The notes: generated by a model from the letters alone, not told the origin. Counted from the first letter of the stretch, positions 38,989 to 48,933 are shown. The stretch is DNA of 64,000 bases from Pontixanthobacter gangjinensis (GCF_009827545.1 NZ_WTYS01000001.1:1513772-1577771); one strand, 5' to 3'. A program made the numbers and translations.

Positions 38989-39741
38989 CTAAATCCCGGC
39001 ATACCATTGGTACCCGGCGCGATCTTCCCAATATCCACCTTCTCCTTCTCCAAGATCAGCTAGGTCAGCAACCAATTCGATGGCGGTCAGATATTTGGCG
39101 TGTTTATAGCCTAACTGGCGCTCGATCCTCATTCTGAGCGGCGCACCATTCTGCACTTCCAGCGGCTCACCGTTGAGTTCATGGGCGATGATCGTTTGTG
39201 GGTGCATTGCATCCACCAAATCGACGCTTTCGTAATATTGGCGGCCAGCCAGCGTGTCAGCGCACCGAAAGACTGCGAACTTGGCGTCGTTTTGAACACC
39301 TGCCGCCTCGAGCAAAGTTGAAAGTTGCGGACCGGTCCATTCTCCGATTGCGCTCCATCCTTCGACGCAATCATGTCGGGTGATCTGAGTCCGCTGAGTT
39401 AGGCTGCGAATATTCTCCATCGTCAGCGTTAGCGGCGTATCGACCAAGCCGCGCACTTCCAATGTCCAGTCCTTAAACTGGTTAACCACCGATGCCTCAT
39501 ATTCCGGCGTATCTACCGTCAGTGAACCATTGCCACGGAAAAAAGGCGAAATTTCTGCTTTGGAATATTCCTTCGCCAATGCCATGCGGTCTGCTAGCGA
39601 GCGATGCACGGATTGATGCCAGCGCTGCGACGCGTCAAACAAGCTCCGGCCAACGCTACTATCGGCAACTTTGCTGCACGCGCCCACGAACAAGGCGCTC
39701 ATTCCCGCGAGCAGGCTACGACGTCCTATAGCGTATTTCAT
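38989..39741 (-). CDS. Molybdopterin-dependent oxidoreductase (sulfite-oxidase fold, MsrP/YedY-like)
   Basis: 250 residues with a signal that has both a twin-arginine character (GRRSLLAG) and a lipobox (VGAC, Cys22), then the sulfite-oxidase-type Moco domain. The molybdenum ligand is probably Cys125 in RHDCVEGWSAIGEWTG; further family blocks are the final NGAPLRMRIERQLGYK region. Its start overlaps the stop of the cytochrome b gene by four bases, so the pair probably forms a membrane oxidoreductase that draws electrons through heme b. The substrate is not evident. Confidence 0.85.
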   Translation of the reverse strand: MKYAIGRRSLLAGMSALFVGACSKVADSSVGRSLFDASQRWHQSVHRSLADRMALAKEYSKAEISPFFRGNGSLTVDTPEYEASVVNQFKDWTLEVRGLVDTPLTLTMENIRSLTQRTQITRHDCVEGWSAIGEWTGPQLSTLLEAAGVQNDAKFAVFRCADTLAGRQYYESVDLVDAMHPQTIIAHELNGEPLEVQNGAPLRMRIERQLGYKHAKYLTAIELVADLADLGEGEGGYWEDRAGYQWYAGI

Positions 39742-40430
39742 ACCTGCTTCTCCTCAGCAGCGTTCCCGCCGGTTATCATGTCACGAATTTGCCCGATTGG
39801 TCCGGCCAATATCACGAGAGCGACATGGATTACGAAGAAGCCGAACAAGCCCCATGAAAAGATAAAATGGATTGAGCGCGCGCTTTGGCGGCCTCCCAAT
39901 AGCTCTACAATCCAAGGAGCAGCGGGCTCAAAGCCGGGGCTAATCGCCAAGCCGCTGAGCACCATTCCCGGTAAGAATATGCCAAGCACAACACCGTAAG
40001 CCAATTTCTGCAGGAAGTTGTATTTACCGACCTCGTGATCAAAATTCAGCTTGAGGTGTTCCGTTATATCTTGCCAGATCGCAGTAGGTTTCCACTCGCG
40101 TAGACGGGTTCTTATGTCGCGCCAGAAATGGCCGGTAATCAACATGGCAATCCACATGACCAGCAGGCCGACCGCGAAAGGCCAAGCCATCAATAAGTGC
40201 CAATCTCGCGCTTCGGCGAGATTATAATTGGTGGGTATCGTCAGCCAGCCAGGGAATCGTGGGACCGAGAGCCACGCCTGATCGGGCGAAAAGCCCCATT
40301 CTCCCCAATACAGATATCGATGGGCGTTGCTGATCGTCAGGCCCGACATGAACAAGATAACCACGCAGACCAGATTAAGCCAATGCCAAACGCGAGTTAT
40401 CAAACCGTGACGCTTTGTCTTTGATCCCAT
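39738..40430 (-). CDS. Cytochrome b/b6-domain membrane protein (electron partner of the molybdoenzyme)
   Basis: 230 residues with four to five membrane helices and His residues placed for two b hemes: TRVWHWLN, ISNAHRYLYWGEWGF, ARDWHLLMAWPF and the C-terminal HFIFSWGLFGFFVIHV. It belongs to the Ni-hydrogenase/formate dehydrogenase-type cytochrome b group. The frame extends upstream, but ATG 40430 follows AGGGGAAGCAGG and is preferred. It is coupled to the downstream molybdoenzyme by an ATGA overlap. Confidence 0.85.
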   Translation of the reverse strand: MGSKTKRHGLITRVWHWLNLVCVVILFMSGLTISNAHRYLYWGEWGFSPDQAWLSVPRFPGWLTIPTNYNLAEARDWHLLMAWPFAVGLLVMWIAMLITGHFWRDIRTRLREWKPTAIWQDITEHLKLNFDHEVGKYNFLQKLAYGVVLGIFLPGMVLSGLAISPGFEPAAPWIVELLGGRQSARSIHFIFSWGLFGFFVIHVALVILAGPIGQIRDMITGGNAAEEKQV

Positions 40431-40518
40431 CGCCTGCTTCCCCTTAGCAACATTCGCGCGGCGCATCACCTGCACACAAAGAGCCATTCGAACTGTTAGG
40501 TAGCAAAGTTACGTGTGC

Positions 40519-40905
40519 TTAACGGAAACCGCAAGCGAGCAGGGTGAGGGCGGCGTCATCGCCCCAAGACATCTCGCAGCCGACGCCAGCAGCATCGGGG
40601 TATACGTCTGGTTTGTTGGTTCTGACGATTCCACCGACAATGTGCTTAGAAAATCGGCAAAACTCGGCAATTTTTGCAGCGACAGTTTCCTGTAAATCGT
40701 GATGCCCCTCGGCAGCGATAGCCAAAATTGCGTCTCGCAAACCATCATAGTTAAAAACGGATTCGATGGAATCAGAGGGTTGTCCGGCAATCTCTATGAC
40801 CAATCTAGCCGAGATTTGCAGCCGCTGCGGTTCAGCCCGCTCAAAATCATGGATACCAATAGAAAATTGCGCATCGAGACGGTCGAGATGGATTATGTAA
40901 CGCAT
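40519..40905 (-). CDS. folB: Dihydroneopterin aldolase-family protein
   Basis: 128 residues of the FolB/FolX fold: LDAQFSIGIHDFERAEPQRLQISARLVIEI, then VFNYDGLRDAILAIAAEGHHDLQETVAAKIAEF. The Glu and Lys residues for aldolase activity appear present. It begins in a TGATG overlap with the upstream FolM-like reductase, an arrangement pointing to folate or other pterin metabolism. It probably converts dihydroneopterin to hydroxymethyl-dihydropterin; an epimerase role is an alternative. Confidence 0.82.
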   Translation of the reverse strand: MRYIIHLDRLDAQFSIGIHDFERAEPQRLQISARLVIEIAGQPSDSIESVFNYDGLRDAILAIAAEGHHDLQETVAAKIAEFCRFSKHIVGGIVRTNKPDVYPDAAGVGCEMSWGDDAALTLLACGFR

Positions 40906-41663
40906 CAGTTTTCCTCACGTACCAGATACATCACGTCTCGGCGATGGTTGAGTAAGTGCTGCCCTGAATCGACAAGCAGCGTCCCTCCCGACGCAAGATG
41001 CCCGTCTGCGAGGAAGCAAGCGGCACGCGCCGTTTCTTCAGCCTGCGTTACGCGCTGTAGTAAATTCATACTGGCACTGCGCGCAAATTCGGCTTCGGTC
41101 TGGTCGTGGCTGGGCAGGGTAAGGCCTGGCGCGAGGCTGTAAATCCGATCCTTAGAAAATTGCTCCTGCATTGCCATCATCTGCGCTGCTGCGTGCAACC
41201 CTGCCTTGCTAAGCGTGTAACTGAAGAAATCGGGATTCATATTTTCCAGTTTCTGATCGAGCAAAAAGACTGCCGATTTGGCGTTTCCAAATTGGCTTCG
41301 CTTCAAAAATGTCTGCGCCAGCGCAACGTTCCCCCGCAGATTGGCATTCTGGACTTTGTCCCAGACTTCCCAGTTCGCTTGATCGGCACTGTCAGGTTCG
41401 AATAAAGATGCGCTGCAAATTAATGCACGCCACTCAGGTACTCGGTTGGCTAGATCGATTGCGGCGCGCTCGACTGCGTGGTGATCGCAGAGATCGAAAG
41501 TGATCGTTTCGGCGCTCGGCAGAGAATCCGCCAAAATCTGCGCTTCCCTTGCACTGCTGCGATAATGGATGATGACATGCCAACCTCGCGCAGCGAACTC
41601 TTCTGAGATGCTTCGCCCCAAACGGATTGCGCCGCCAGTAACTAATACTGCTTGACGTTTCAT
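40905..41663 (-). CDS. Short-chain dehydrogenase (FolM/pteridine-reductase-like)
   Basis: 252 residues. The nucleotide-binding start is VLVTGGAIRLGRSIS, whose TGGAxRLG form is typical of FolM and pteridine reductases, and the catalytic pair is YTLSKAG (Tyr and Lys). The C-terminus LASGGTLLVDSGQHL fits the family. It sits in front of folB with overlapping stop/start, and behind a membrane protein gene with a four-base overlap. NADPH-dependent reduction of dihydrofolate or dihydropterin is likely. Confidence 0.82.
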   Translation of the reverse strand: MKRQAVLVTGGAIRLGRSISEEFAARGWHVIIHYRSSAREAQILADSLPSAETITFDLCDHHAVERAAIDLANRVPEWRALICSASLFEPDSADQANWEVWDKVQNANLRGNVALAQTFLKRSQFGNAKSAVFLLDQKLENMNPDFFSYTLSKAGLHAAAQMMAMQEQFSKDRIYSLAPGLTLPSHDQTEAEFARSASMNLLQRVTQAEETARAACFLADGHLASGGTLLVDSGQHLLNHRRDVMYLVREEN

Positions 41664-42472
41664 GGCGCAGTTGACGAGGCGAGGTGGAACAAGTCTGGTC
41701 GTTCAGCCAACATGGCCCTGAGCATCAAAATCAAGTCTTGGCCGAACGCCAGCCTCGCAATCGGATTCGAAAGGAAGTCATCAGGCAGCTGTTTGACCGC
41801 AACTATTGCGCAATAGTGTTTATCGTTCATTTCCCGTTCGATGAAACCTTTGGCAAACCAATAGCCTTCGTGTTCTGCACCGCCGATGCTATGCGGGAAC
41901 AAGTCCTTCGCAGATTCTGCGGCTCGGCCCGACCCCACGGCCTCGCAACTCAACAGCACATTCACATTCGCCTTATGAGCATTTAATTCAATTCTGAATG
42001 GCACAAGTCGCTCGCTTGCATCAGCATTCGCATCGAACGGGGCCTGAGGCCGTACAGTTACGATATAATTGGCAATCGCAAGGTCTTGGGCTGACTGTAC
42101 CAGAATATCAGGGCGCTTCATCGCTGAAGGTTTGTTTCTCGAGCCAATATTACGGAATTCGCCATCAGGTTCATTGAATAGGGTGCAAAGCGATGGAATT
42201 GTCTCGTCAAGAAACCGTGCCGAGCGCGCGATCAAGGCTTCCACACCGGATTGGCTGTACGAGACGATAAGGCCGATCAAGAGAAACGGGATCAAAATGC
42301 CCAAAATGTAGGTTCCCGCCTCGATCCAACCGGGGCGCTGGTGATCTACGATACCGATAATCGCCAGAGCGAAATAGGCTGCTGATAACGTCGCCAAGAT
42401 TATCAAAACGGTGTTGCGGACCCAGCGGGGCACGACCAATATCGAGATGTTTGAAACCAAATTCACAATCAT
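41660..42472 (-). CDS. Membrane protein of unknown function upstream of the FolM-like gene
   Basis: 270 residues with two N-terminal membrane helices (about 19-41 and 51-72) and a cytoplasmic or periplasmic soluble domain of about 190 residues. No known motif is seen; the stretch YWFAKGFIEREMNDKHYCAIVAVKQLP looks like a folded domain. Its stop overlaps the FolM-like ATG by four bases, so it belongs to that operon, but a pterin role is only guilt by association. Confidence 0.6.
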   Translation of the reverse strand: MIVNLVSNISILVVPRWVRNTVLIILATLSAAYFALAIIGIVDHQRPGWIEAGTYILGILIPFLLIGLIVSYSQSGVEALIARSARFLDETIPSLCTLFNEPDGEFRNIGSRNKPSAMKRPDILVQSAQDLAIANYIVTVRPQAPFDANADASERLVPFRIELNAHKANVNVLLSCEAVGSGRAAESAKDLFPHSIGGAEHEGYWFAKGFIEREMNDKHYCAIVAVKQLPDDFLSNPIARLAFGQDLILMLRAMLAERPDLFHLASSTAP

Positions 42473-42544
42473 GCCCCTTCATGTGCTGCGCCGATCGATA
42501 GCTGGCCTGTTTGCGATGTGCCAAGAACTATTCGGACTTTTACC

Positions 42545-43189
42545 TTACCCCAGCTTCCCCTCAGCTTTGGCCTGCAATTTGGGCGTTAGTGCGGGTAACC
42601 TCGAGAGTTCCTTTAGCTGTGCTGTATTTACGGACTCGGGGTCGCCCCATAAAGCATTGAAAACTCGGCTTACTGTCCAATCGGTTGCAGCGCTATATTC
42701 GAGTGCTAACGCCTCCCCGGATTGCGCCTGACCTTCTTCGACTACACGGTAATACCAACCGCAACGGCCGGACCGAAGGATCGCTTCGACCATGTTTTTC
42801 TTCTGGAAACGGTGCTCGATCTTCCAGCAAGGCTGCCTAGGCTGACTGACTTCTAGAAGCGCAGTGCCGAAGCGGAACCGATCGCCGATACCAATCTGAT
42901 GTTCGAGCATTCCTAGTACGGCAAGATTGCTGCCGAATGCACCGAAATCGTCGAGCAGCGCCAAATTCCCGATTTCCTCGCGCCAGAACGCGTGGTGATC
43001 AAGTGGGTACTGATGCACTGCCATATCAGGGCCGCCATGGACTTTGCGGTCTGCTTGGACATCTCCTTCAAGACCCTGCGTTCCGATCCGAACGATGCCG
43101 GCAATAGGTTGTTTCGCAATCGCACTTTTCGAGCCACCTTTGAAAAGCCTCGCCTTGCCAATACAAAGTGAGTGGACGGATTGCATCAT
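42545..43189 (-). CDS. MOSC-domain protein (YiiM-like)
   Basis: 214 residues. The MOSC core is recognisable as EGDVQADRKVHGGPDMAVHQYP, then FGSNLAVLG and the conserved Cys in SQPRQPCWKIEHRF. YiiM proteins of this type reduce N-hydroxylated bases using a molybdenum cofactor. The start is one of two adjacent ATG codons at 43189 and 43186, overlapping the methyltransferase stop. It is third in a coupled rlmN-methyltransferase-MOSC operon. Confidence 0.87.
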   Translation of the reverse strand: MMQSVHSLCIGKARLFKGGSKSAIAKQPIAGIVRIGTQGLEGDVQADRKVHGGPDMAVHQYPLDHHAFWREEIGNLALLDDFGAFGSNLAVLGMLEHQIGIGDRFRFGTALLEVSQPRQPCWKIEHRFQKKNMVEAILRSGRCGWYYRVVEEGQAQSGEALALEYSAATDWTVSRVFNALWGDPESVNTAQLKELSRLPALTPKLQAKAEGKLG

Positions 43190-43782
43190 CCCACGAGCTT
43201 TCGAACGGTTAATGCGAACCAATCCCTGATCACGCCATCTGCGCCTTCCCCGCGATAAGTCCCGGACTCGATATTAGTAAAGCCAGCTGCAACGTAAGCA
43301 TTTTCAAGCCAGTTTTCGTTCGGGAAATTGTGCAAGCGGCCAAGCGGATCGCGGCCTTCGCCAGCGCCAAGTTTGTAGTTGGCAAAATGTAGTCCCTCCG
43401 GTCGTAGCGAACGATGAATCGCTGAGAGCACTTGGTGAAAATTATTACGAGCAACGTGGATCAGACATGCATGTGCCCAGACTGCATCATATGCATTGAC
43501 CGCGCTGATTTCCTCAAAACGCATCAGTTTCGCGTCGATGCCGCGCAGTTCCTTTGTCTTTGCAACCATCGCTTGGCTGCCGTCTGTTGCATCCAAGTCA
43601 AACCCACGCTCCACAATCCGGGCTGAATCCTGACCGCTACCACAGCCGAGTTCAAGTATCGCGGCTCGAGGTTCGAGCAGATCCAGGAAGGGATCAAGGT
43701 GGGGGCTTGGACGTTGGCCGAATTTTTCTGTGTAAAGGGCGGCATTCGCCTCATAGAACGCGATGGTCGCCGCATCGCTCAC
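43186..43782 (-). CDS. Class I SAM-dependent methyltransferase
   Basis: 198 residues. The SAM site is [15 protein letters not shown] (about residues 39-53), followed by [10 protein letters not shown] as the acidic-loop strand and [11 protein letters not shown] as motif IV-like. The substrate is not clear; the size and layout suggest a small-molecule methylase. It overlaps the rlmN stop by four bases and the MOSC start by a few bases, in a three-gene operon. Confidence 0.82.
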   Translation of the reverse strand: MSDAATIAFYEANAALYTEKFGQRPSPHLDPFLDLLEPRAAILELGCGSGQDSARIVERGFDLDATDGSQAMVAKTKELRGIDAKLMRFEEISAVNAYDAVWAHACLIHVARNNFHQVLSAIHRSLRPEGLHFANYKLGAGEGRDPLGRLHNFPNENWLENAYVAAGFTNIESGTYRGEGADGVIRDWFALTVRKLVG

Positions 43783-45026
43783 TCTGCAGTTCCCGCTGCC
43801 TCACGGTCGCGTTGCGCGCGGCTTTTTTTCATGGCCGAAGTTTTCAATTGTCCGCAGGCAGCGTCGATGTCGCGGCCTCTGGGCGTGCGAACTGGTGCGC
43901 TAATCCCCGCATCAAAGACGATGTTGGAAAAGCTTTTGATGCGTGCAGGTTCAGAACATTCATAGGGCGCGCCCGGCCAAGGATTGAACGGGATCAAATT
44001 GACTTTGGCAGGCAGATCATACTGACGGATCAGGCGGATCAACTCGCGTGCGTCATCGTCGCTGTCGTTCTTACCCTTCAGCATCACATATTCAAAAGTG
44101 ATGCGCCGCGCGTTGGAAGCTCCAGGGTAATCGGCGCAAGCCTGTAGCAACTCCTCGATGCCATATTTCTTGTTGATCGGGACGATCTCATCGCGAACCT
44201 CTTTCGTCACAGCATGGAGCGAGACCGCAAGATTCACGCCGATTTCCTCGCCGCACTTGTACATCATAGGCACAACGCCGCTGGTTGAAAGCGTGATCCG
44301 CCGCTTTGAAAGTGCGAGACCTTCACCGTCCATAACCAGTTTAAGTGCATCCCGGACATGATCGAAATTATACAGCGGTTCGCCCATGCCCATCATCACG
44401 ATGTTGGTTAGCAATCGCCCATCTGCGCGGTATTCGCTCTCGCTTTCGCTATCCTCGTTGACGTCTGCGACATCCATCCTGCCTTTGGGCCATTCGCCGA
44501 GCGCATCGCGAGCAAGCATGACTTGGCCGACAATTTCACCGGGTGTCAGATTGCGAACCAGACGCATCGTGCCAGTATGGCAAAATGTGCAATTCAGAGT
44601 GCAGCCGACTTGGCTCGAGACGCACAATGTGCCGCGCGTTTCATCTGGGATAAAAACCATTTCATATTCATGACCGTCATCGGTTTTCAGCAGCCATTTG
44701 CGCGTTCCGTCGTTAGAATGCTGCGCTTCAACAATGTTCGGGCGGCCCACTACAAACCGTTCAGCCATCCAGGGCTGCATGGACTTTGAAATATCGGTCA
44801 TCTGAGAGAAGTCAGTTGCACCGCGGTGATAGAGCCAATGATAGATTTGTTTTGAACGCAGCTTTGCCTGTTTCGGTTCGAGCCCCGCTTCTGCGAACAG
44901 CTCCTTTATGCGCGCCTTGGGCAGGCCTAGAAGGTCGACGCGACCATCCTCTCGCGGCGTGATGTCACGCGCCACAGGGACCGGGTCAACTTGTCCCGGG
45001 ATCGACATAAGAGCTGTATTTGCCAT
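43779..45026 (-). CDS. rlmN: 23S rRNA / tRNA adenine-C2 methyltransferase
   Basis: 415 residues. The radical-SAM cluster is GCTLNCTFC (Cys142, Cys146, Cys149), and the sequence has [10 protein letters not shown] and the [11 protein letters not shown] block of RlmN. It methylates A2503 of 23S rRNA and certain tRNAs. An alphaproteobacterial insert (about residues 180-200, acidic and Ser-rich) is present. The C-terminus [12 protein letters not shown] holds the methyl-carrying Cys. No clear ribosome site is seen upstream of ATG 45026; an internal Met at residue 7 is possible. Confidence 0.95.
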   Translation of the reverse strand: MANTALMSIPGQVDPVPVARDITPREDGRVDLLGLPKARIKELFAEAGLEPKQAKLRSKQIYHWLYHRGATDFSQMTDISKSMQPWMAERFVVGRPNIVEAQHSNDGTRKWLLKTDDGHEYEMVFIPDETRGTLCVSSQVGCTLNCTFCHTGTMRLVRNLTPGEIVGQVMLARDALGEWPKGRMDVADVNEDSESESEYRADGRLLTNIVMMGMGEPLYNFDHVRDALKLVMDGEGLALSKRRITLSTSGVVPMMYKCGEEIGVNLAVSLHAVTKEVRDEIVPINKKYGIEELLQACADYPGASNARRITFEYVMLKGKNDSDDDARELIRLIRQYDLPAKVNLIPFNPWPGAPYECSEPARIKSFSNIVFDAGISAPVRTPRGRDIDAACGQLKTSAMKKSRAQRDREAAGTAE

Positions 45027-45126
45027 GATTGGGAGCGATATAGGCGAGGGCGCCCACGAAAGCTAGTTTGGCGAATTCTCCTAATCGAAAATCAGGCTGC
45101 GACCATCGGGTGTTGGCTGGGGCGCG

Positions 45127-45636
45127 TCATCCCGCCCGTGCGCATCCCACTGTGGCGGCGTCCATTGCAGTTGCCGCTCCGTCAAGATCATAGCTGTTGG
45201 AAAAGCGCCGACGGTTCGTGTCGTTTGCGCTGACGGTCATCCGGCTGGCCGATCTCATGGCAGCGACAATCGCCGAATCCATACTACGGTTTTGTGCCCA
45301 GGCATTCCCGCCGGAGCCAGTAAGAGTAAATTTCTTGCTGCCGATGGTGAGCGTTATAGATGACCCCCTAGCCAAATTGCGTGATAGTCGAAGATGCAAC
45401 TGGCCGCGTACATTGCTGCTGGGCCAAGTGCCAACACTCGCGAAGGGGTCGTTGTCGCGTTGTTGGTTGCTGGGCGCAGCTTTAGCGATGGCATAGCAGC
45501 GTGGAATTGCAGGATCACGAAATGCGCCCCAGTCTGAAAAAACTCCCAAACTGTCGCGTGCAAACGAGGTTGATGGCGAGGCGAAAGCTATCGAGCACAA
45601 AGCCACTAATACAGTCATTCGGATAATATTGAACAT
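45127..45636 (-). CDS. IalB-like exported protein
   Basis: About 169 residues: a signal peptide (MFNIIRMTVLVALCSIAFA) followed by a domain starting SLGVFSDWGAFRDPAIPRCYAIAKA, which resembles the GxFxDW/C start of invasion-associated locus B (IalB) proteins and similar small periplasmic proteins of sphingomonads. The frame opens at 45678, but the first 14 codons lack signal character; ATG 45618 is another option. No operon partner is apparent. The role is unknown. Confidence 0.65.
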   Translation of the reverse strand: MFNIIRMTVLVALCSIAFASPSTSFARDSLGVFSDWGAFRDPAIPRCYAIAKAAPSNQQRDNDPFASVGTWPSSNVRGQLHLRLSRNLARGSSITLTIGSKKFTLTGSGGNAWAQNRSMDSAIVAAMRSASRMTVSANDTNRRRFSNSYDLDGAATAMDAATVGCARAG

Positions 45637-45772
45637 ATCCCGAAATGGCGGCACGGCGCGTTGGGGCTGGTCAGTCATATTGCGACCATAAAATAGGGGC
45701 TGTCCTCGAGCAAGCTAAACGCTTAGCATAGTCGCCGAAATAAATCGCGAACTCCAAATAAGGGAATCTCAC

Positions 45773-46276
45773 ATGCGTATTGTAATTGTGCCAGCACTGG
45801 CTTTGGTTTTGGCATCGTGCGGCAACGTAAGTGGTGGCAATGACGAAGTAGCAATGGAAGCTGGCAAATGGTCTAACACCATGGTCATCGAGAAATTTGA
45901 TATGCCCGGCGCTCCACCAGAGGCCGCAGGAATGTTCGCTGCAATGGTTGGCCAAGAGCAGACAACCGAAACCTGTATGACCAAGGAAGATACCGCAGAT
46001 GCGGCCAAGAAGATTGAAGAGATGGCCACTGGGTCGATTGGTGAAGATGGGTGCACTTCAGAGAAATTTTCGATGGAAGGTGGCAAAATCGATGGCAAAG
46101 TCACTTGTACTAATGAAGGCGGCGGTTCTGGGGTAATGACAATCGACGGTACGCATTCGTCAACAGAAATGGCGATGACCATGACAGCTGACATTAAGGA
46201 TCCGTCAATGCCGGGCGGCACTGCGAGCATGATCATGAAAATGTCCGGCAAACGATTGGGTAATTGCGACGGGTGA
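45773..46276 (+). CDS. DUF3617 lipoprotein
   Basis: 167 residues with a lipoprotein signal (lipobox LASC, Cys16) and the DUF3617 pattern: GKWSNTMVIEKFDMPG near the start of the mature part, ETCMTKED with the first Cys, GCTSEKFSMEGGKIDGKVTC with two further Cys, and GNCDG at the end. AAGGGAA lies about ten bases before the ATG. The family is exported and of unknown function. A GGCGGG/CCCGCC hairpin at 46326-46349 follows and may terminate it. Confidence 0.85.
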   Translation: MRIVIVPALALVLASCGNVSGGNDEVAMEAGKWSNTMVIEKFDMPGAPPEAAGMFAAMVGQEQTTETCMTKEDTADAAKKIEEMATGSIGEDGCTSEKFSMEGGKIDGKVTCTNEGGGSGVMTIDGTHSSTEMAMTMTADIKDPSMPGGTASMIMKMSGKRLGNCDG

Positions 46277-46379
46277 GATTGATTGATCAGATCTGATTGA
46301 ACAGATCGGAACTTAAGAAACATGTGGCGGGGCAGGAAATTGTCCCGCCCTTGATCAAATTACGCCGCCGCTGATGGCT

Positions 46380-46868
46380 TTAACTGGCGGGCGGATAATG
46401 GATCGCCATGACTTCCCATTCTCGCGAACCAGCTGGCACCGCGACGATCCTGACATCGCCGACACGTGCGCCTTTCAGGGCACGAGCCATTGGGGAGCTC
46501 CAGCCAATTCGCCTTGCCGATGCATCCTGCTCGTCATCGCCGATAAGAGTAAATTCTGCATTTTCGTCGTTTTCGTCGGCCAAGGTTACCTTCGCACCAA
46601 AAAACACTCGTTCTCGGTCAACCTGCTGAGCAGGATCAATCACCCGAGCCTCCTTCATCCTCCTCGAAAGATAGCTGATTTCCCGGTCGATTTCGCGCAG
46701 ACGCTTACGGCCATAAAGATAGTCGCCATTTTCGCTGCGGTCGCCATTGCCGGCAGCCCAACTAATGATCTCGACAATCTCAGGCCGCTCGGTTCCGAAA
46801 AGATGCTCATAACGCGCCTTCATAGCGTGCATACCAGCAGGCGTAATCGGATTGGACGGAGGCTTCAC
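46380..46868 (-). CDS. greB: Transcription elongation factor GreB
   Basis: 162 residues starting at GTG. The coiled-coil N-terminal domain carries the acidic tip GDRSENGDYLYGRKRLREID, with the Asp and Glu that activate RNA-polymerase backtracking cleavage, and the C-terminal FKBP-like domain ends with GWSSPMARALKGARVGD. The YxYGxKxLREID form is that of GreB rather than GreA. It rescues paused RNA polymerase. Confidence 0.92.
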   Translation of the reverse strand: MKPPSNPITPAGMHAMKARYEHLFGTERPEIVEIISWAAGNGDRSENGDYLYGRKRLREIDREISYLSRRMKEARVIDPAQQVDRERVFFGAKVTLADENDENAEFTLIGDDEQDASARRIGWSSPMARALKGARVGDVRIVAVPAGSREWEVMAIHYPPAS

Positions 46869-46880
46869 CCTATCGGCCTA

Positions 46881-48839
46881 TTACCGGAGATATGACCTCA
46901 GCACACGAGGAGAGCCGTATCTCGCATTTTGCGGATAGAGATGTTCGTAAACAACTGCGTTTTCGAGCACACGCTGGACGTAGTTTTTGGTCTCGTAAAT
47001 CGGTATCCGCTCACCCCATGTTATCCAGTCGATTGAACCGGTGCGTGGATCTCCATTGGCTCGAAGCCATTTGTTCACATTGCCCGGACCAGCGTTGTAA
47101 GCAGCAACCGCCAATGGGTACGCTCCATCATAATATTTCAGCATCCGGGCAAAATAGGCGTCGCCCAGTTGAATATTATAGCTCGGGCTGTTGATCAAAT
47201 TAGCGGACATATAGCTCATGCCCAATTTGCCAGCCTGTTCACGCGCGGTGCCAGGCATTAATTGCATCAGCCCGCGAGCGCCAGCATGGCTGATTGCGTT
47301 CTGGGCGAACTGGCTTTCCTGCCGCGAAATTGCATGGACCATAGTCCAATTTGTTCCAGGAGGAGTTTGTAGAGTGGGGTGACCAAACTGCGTAAAATTC
47401 TTAATGCCGTCAGCGCCAGCTGCGTCATGCACATTGACCGCCAGATCGCGGCGTCCGATCTCCTGTGCAAGCTCTGCAACAAGCTGGTGTTGCTCGTCTG
47501 TGTGGGCCTGTTGGGCAACGGCGCGGTAAAATTGGATGCCCGTGCTCCAAGGGGCATCGCGCGAAACCTCTTTCACCGCTTGAACCAATGGGGTTGCCAG
47601 GAATTTGGCGCGAGCCTCGCCCGCTACTATAGTTTGGGGCGCCGCTTTTAGATCCGGCATGGTTCGGCCCAGTTTGTCGAGCGCCAGCATGCCATAAAAA
47701 CGATCTGGATAGGCAGCAGCCAATTCGTAATAACGGTTTGCTGCGGTCATATCACCCGCCTGGTAAGCGGCGAGGCCGGCCCAGTAGAATCCTTTTGACC
47801 GCGTTTGCGGCGTCTGCGCGGCAGCGCCATATCGGTAAAACAGCGGAGCGGCTGAAGCCGCATCACCCAGACTCCACAATGATTCCGTGCCGCCCAACCA
47901 CATTAATGACGTGTAATCGTCGCGAACGCGGTAGCTTTTAGTGCGAATATCGACATTAGCTTCAAACATATCGTCGGCTTTTGCGGCGATTTGTTGGGCC
48001 TGGCGTGCATTGCCGGTCCTTGCGAGGCGGAGCATTTCCGATAGCAGGCTCTCGGAATCGAAGGGCAATGCATCAAAGGTTTGGCGACTTGCAAGAATCG
48101 AAACTGCTGTGCTGCCTTGCCCCGATCCACGCAAATACCGGACACGATTATAGAGGTATCCAGCATCCTTGGTTGCTTCTGCCGGCACGCTCAATCCAAC
48201 CGTATCGGGTTCCTGCCGTTTCAAATAAGCCAACCGAGCCATGAACAGATCCTGCTTGGCAGGACTAACTTTGGCGATTTGGCGACGCGCAGCTTCTTCT
48301 TCGCCCTGCCAAAGCAAGGCATCCATACGAGTGTCGTTGTCGTCTTGGCTAAACTGCGATCCGAACAGGCCTTCTAAATAGGCAATAGAAGGGCTGCTCA
48401 TCTCGCCGCCACGCCAAGCTTCGCGAGCTATCGCAGTCGCCTCTGGGCGGTTCTGGTTGGATAATGCCAGCGCATACCGCGCTTTGGCTGGGTTTGTAAT
48501 TGGGGGAAATTGATCGAAAAACGCGACTACCCTCTCGGCGCTAATGGCTTCATCCCCAAGTGCTTTCTCGGCGCGAATTTGCAACGTGTCCTGCTTGGGA
48601 AAACCAGGGTTGGTGAGGATGAAGCCAGCGTAATCGTCAAACCCCATCCGGTCGTTACCGGTCAGGAACTGCCAGCGATCAATTGTTCGCGCCATTCCGG
48701 TCGGTGATTTTGCCGCCATCTGCTGGCGCGCTTGATCCCACGTGGCTGGATCTTGCGCGCAAGCAGGAGTGGAGAATGCCATTGCAGGGATGGCAAAAAG
48801 GGCGATTAAGGGGAGTGGTTTACGGTCCATGCTGGACAT
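46881..48839 (-). CDS. Soluble lytic murein transglycosylase (Slt70-like)
   Basis: 652 residues: signal peptide (MDRKPLPLIALFAIPAMA), a long helical superhelix of tetratrico-like repeats, and a C-terminal SLT domain with the catalytic Glu in ISRQESQF and family blocks HAGARGLMQLMPGTA and AVAAYNAGPGNVNKWL. It cleaves glycan strands of murein, leaving anhydro-muropeptides. ATG 48839 and 48830 are both possible. It is divergent from dapA, which makes a peptidoglycan precursor, with 94 bases between. Confidence 0.93.
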   Translation of the reverse strand: MSSMDRKPLPLIALFAIPAMAFSTPACAQDPATWDQARQQMAAKSPTGMARTIDRWQFLTGNDRMGFDDYAGFILTNPGFPKQDTLQIRAEKALGDEAISAERVVAFFDQFPPITNPAKARYALALSNQNRPEATAIAREAWRGGEMSSPSIAYLEGLFGSQFSQDDNDTRMDALLWQGEEEAARRQIAKVSPAKQDLFMARLAYLKRQEPDTVGLSVPAEATKDAGYLYNRVRYLRGSGQGSTAVSILASRQTFDALPFDSESLLSEMLRLARTGNARQAQQIAAKADDMFEANVDIRTKSYRVRDDYTSLMWLGGTESLWSLGDAASAAPLFYRYGAAAQTPQTRSKGFYWAGLAAYQAGDMTAANRYYELAAAYPDRFYGMLALDKLGRTMPDLKAAPQTIVAGEARAKFLATPLVQAVKEVSRDAPWSTGIQFYRAVAQQAHTDEQHQLVAELAQEIGRRDLAVNVHDAAGADGIKNFTQFGHPTLQTPPGTNWTMVHAISRQESQFAQNAISHAGARGLMQLMPGTAREQAGKLGMSYMSANLINSPSYNIQLGDAYFARMLKYYDGAYPLAVAAYNAGPGNVNKWLRANGDPRTGSIDWITWGERIPIYETKNYVQRVLENAVVYEHLYPQNARYGSPRVLRSYLR

Positions 48840-48933
48840 AATGGGTCACGGCTCCTTATCAGGCGCTGAATGAAATGCCTGTTGGGTGATGATTTTCTCA
48901 AATTCCCATGCGGCCAACGTAAGGATTACGCAA

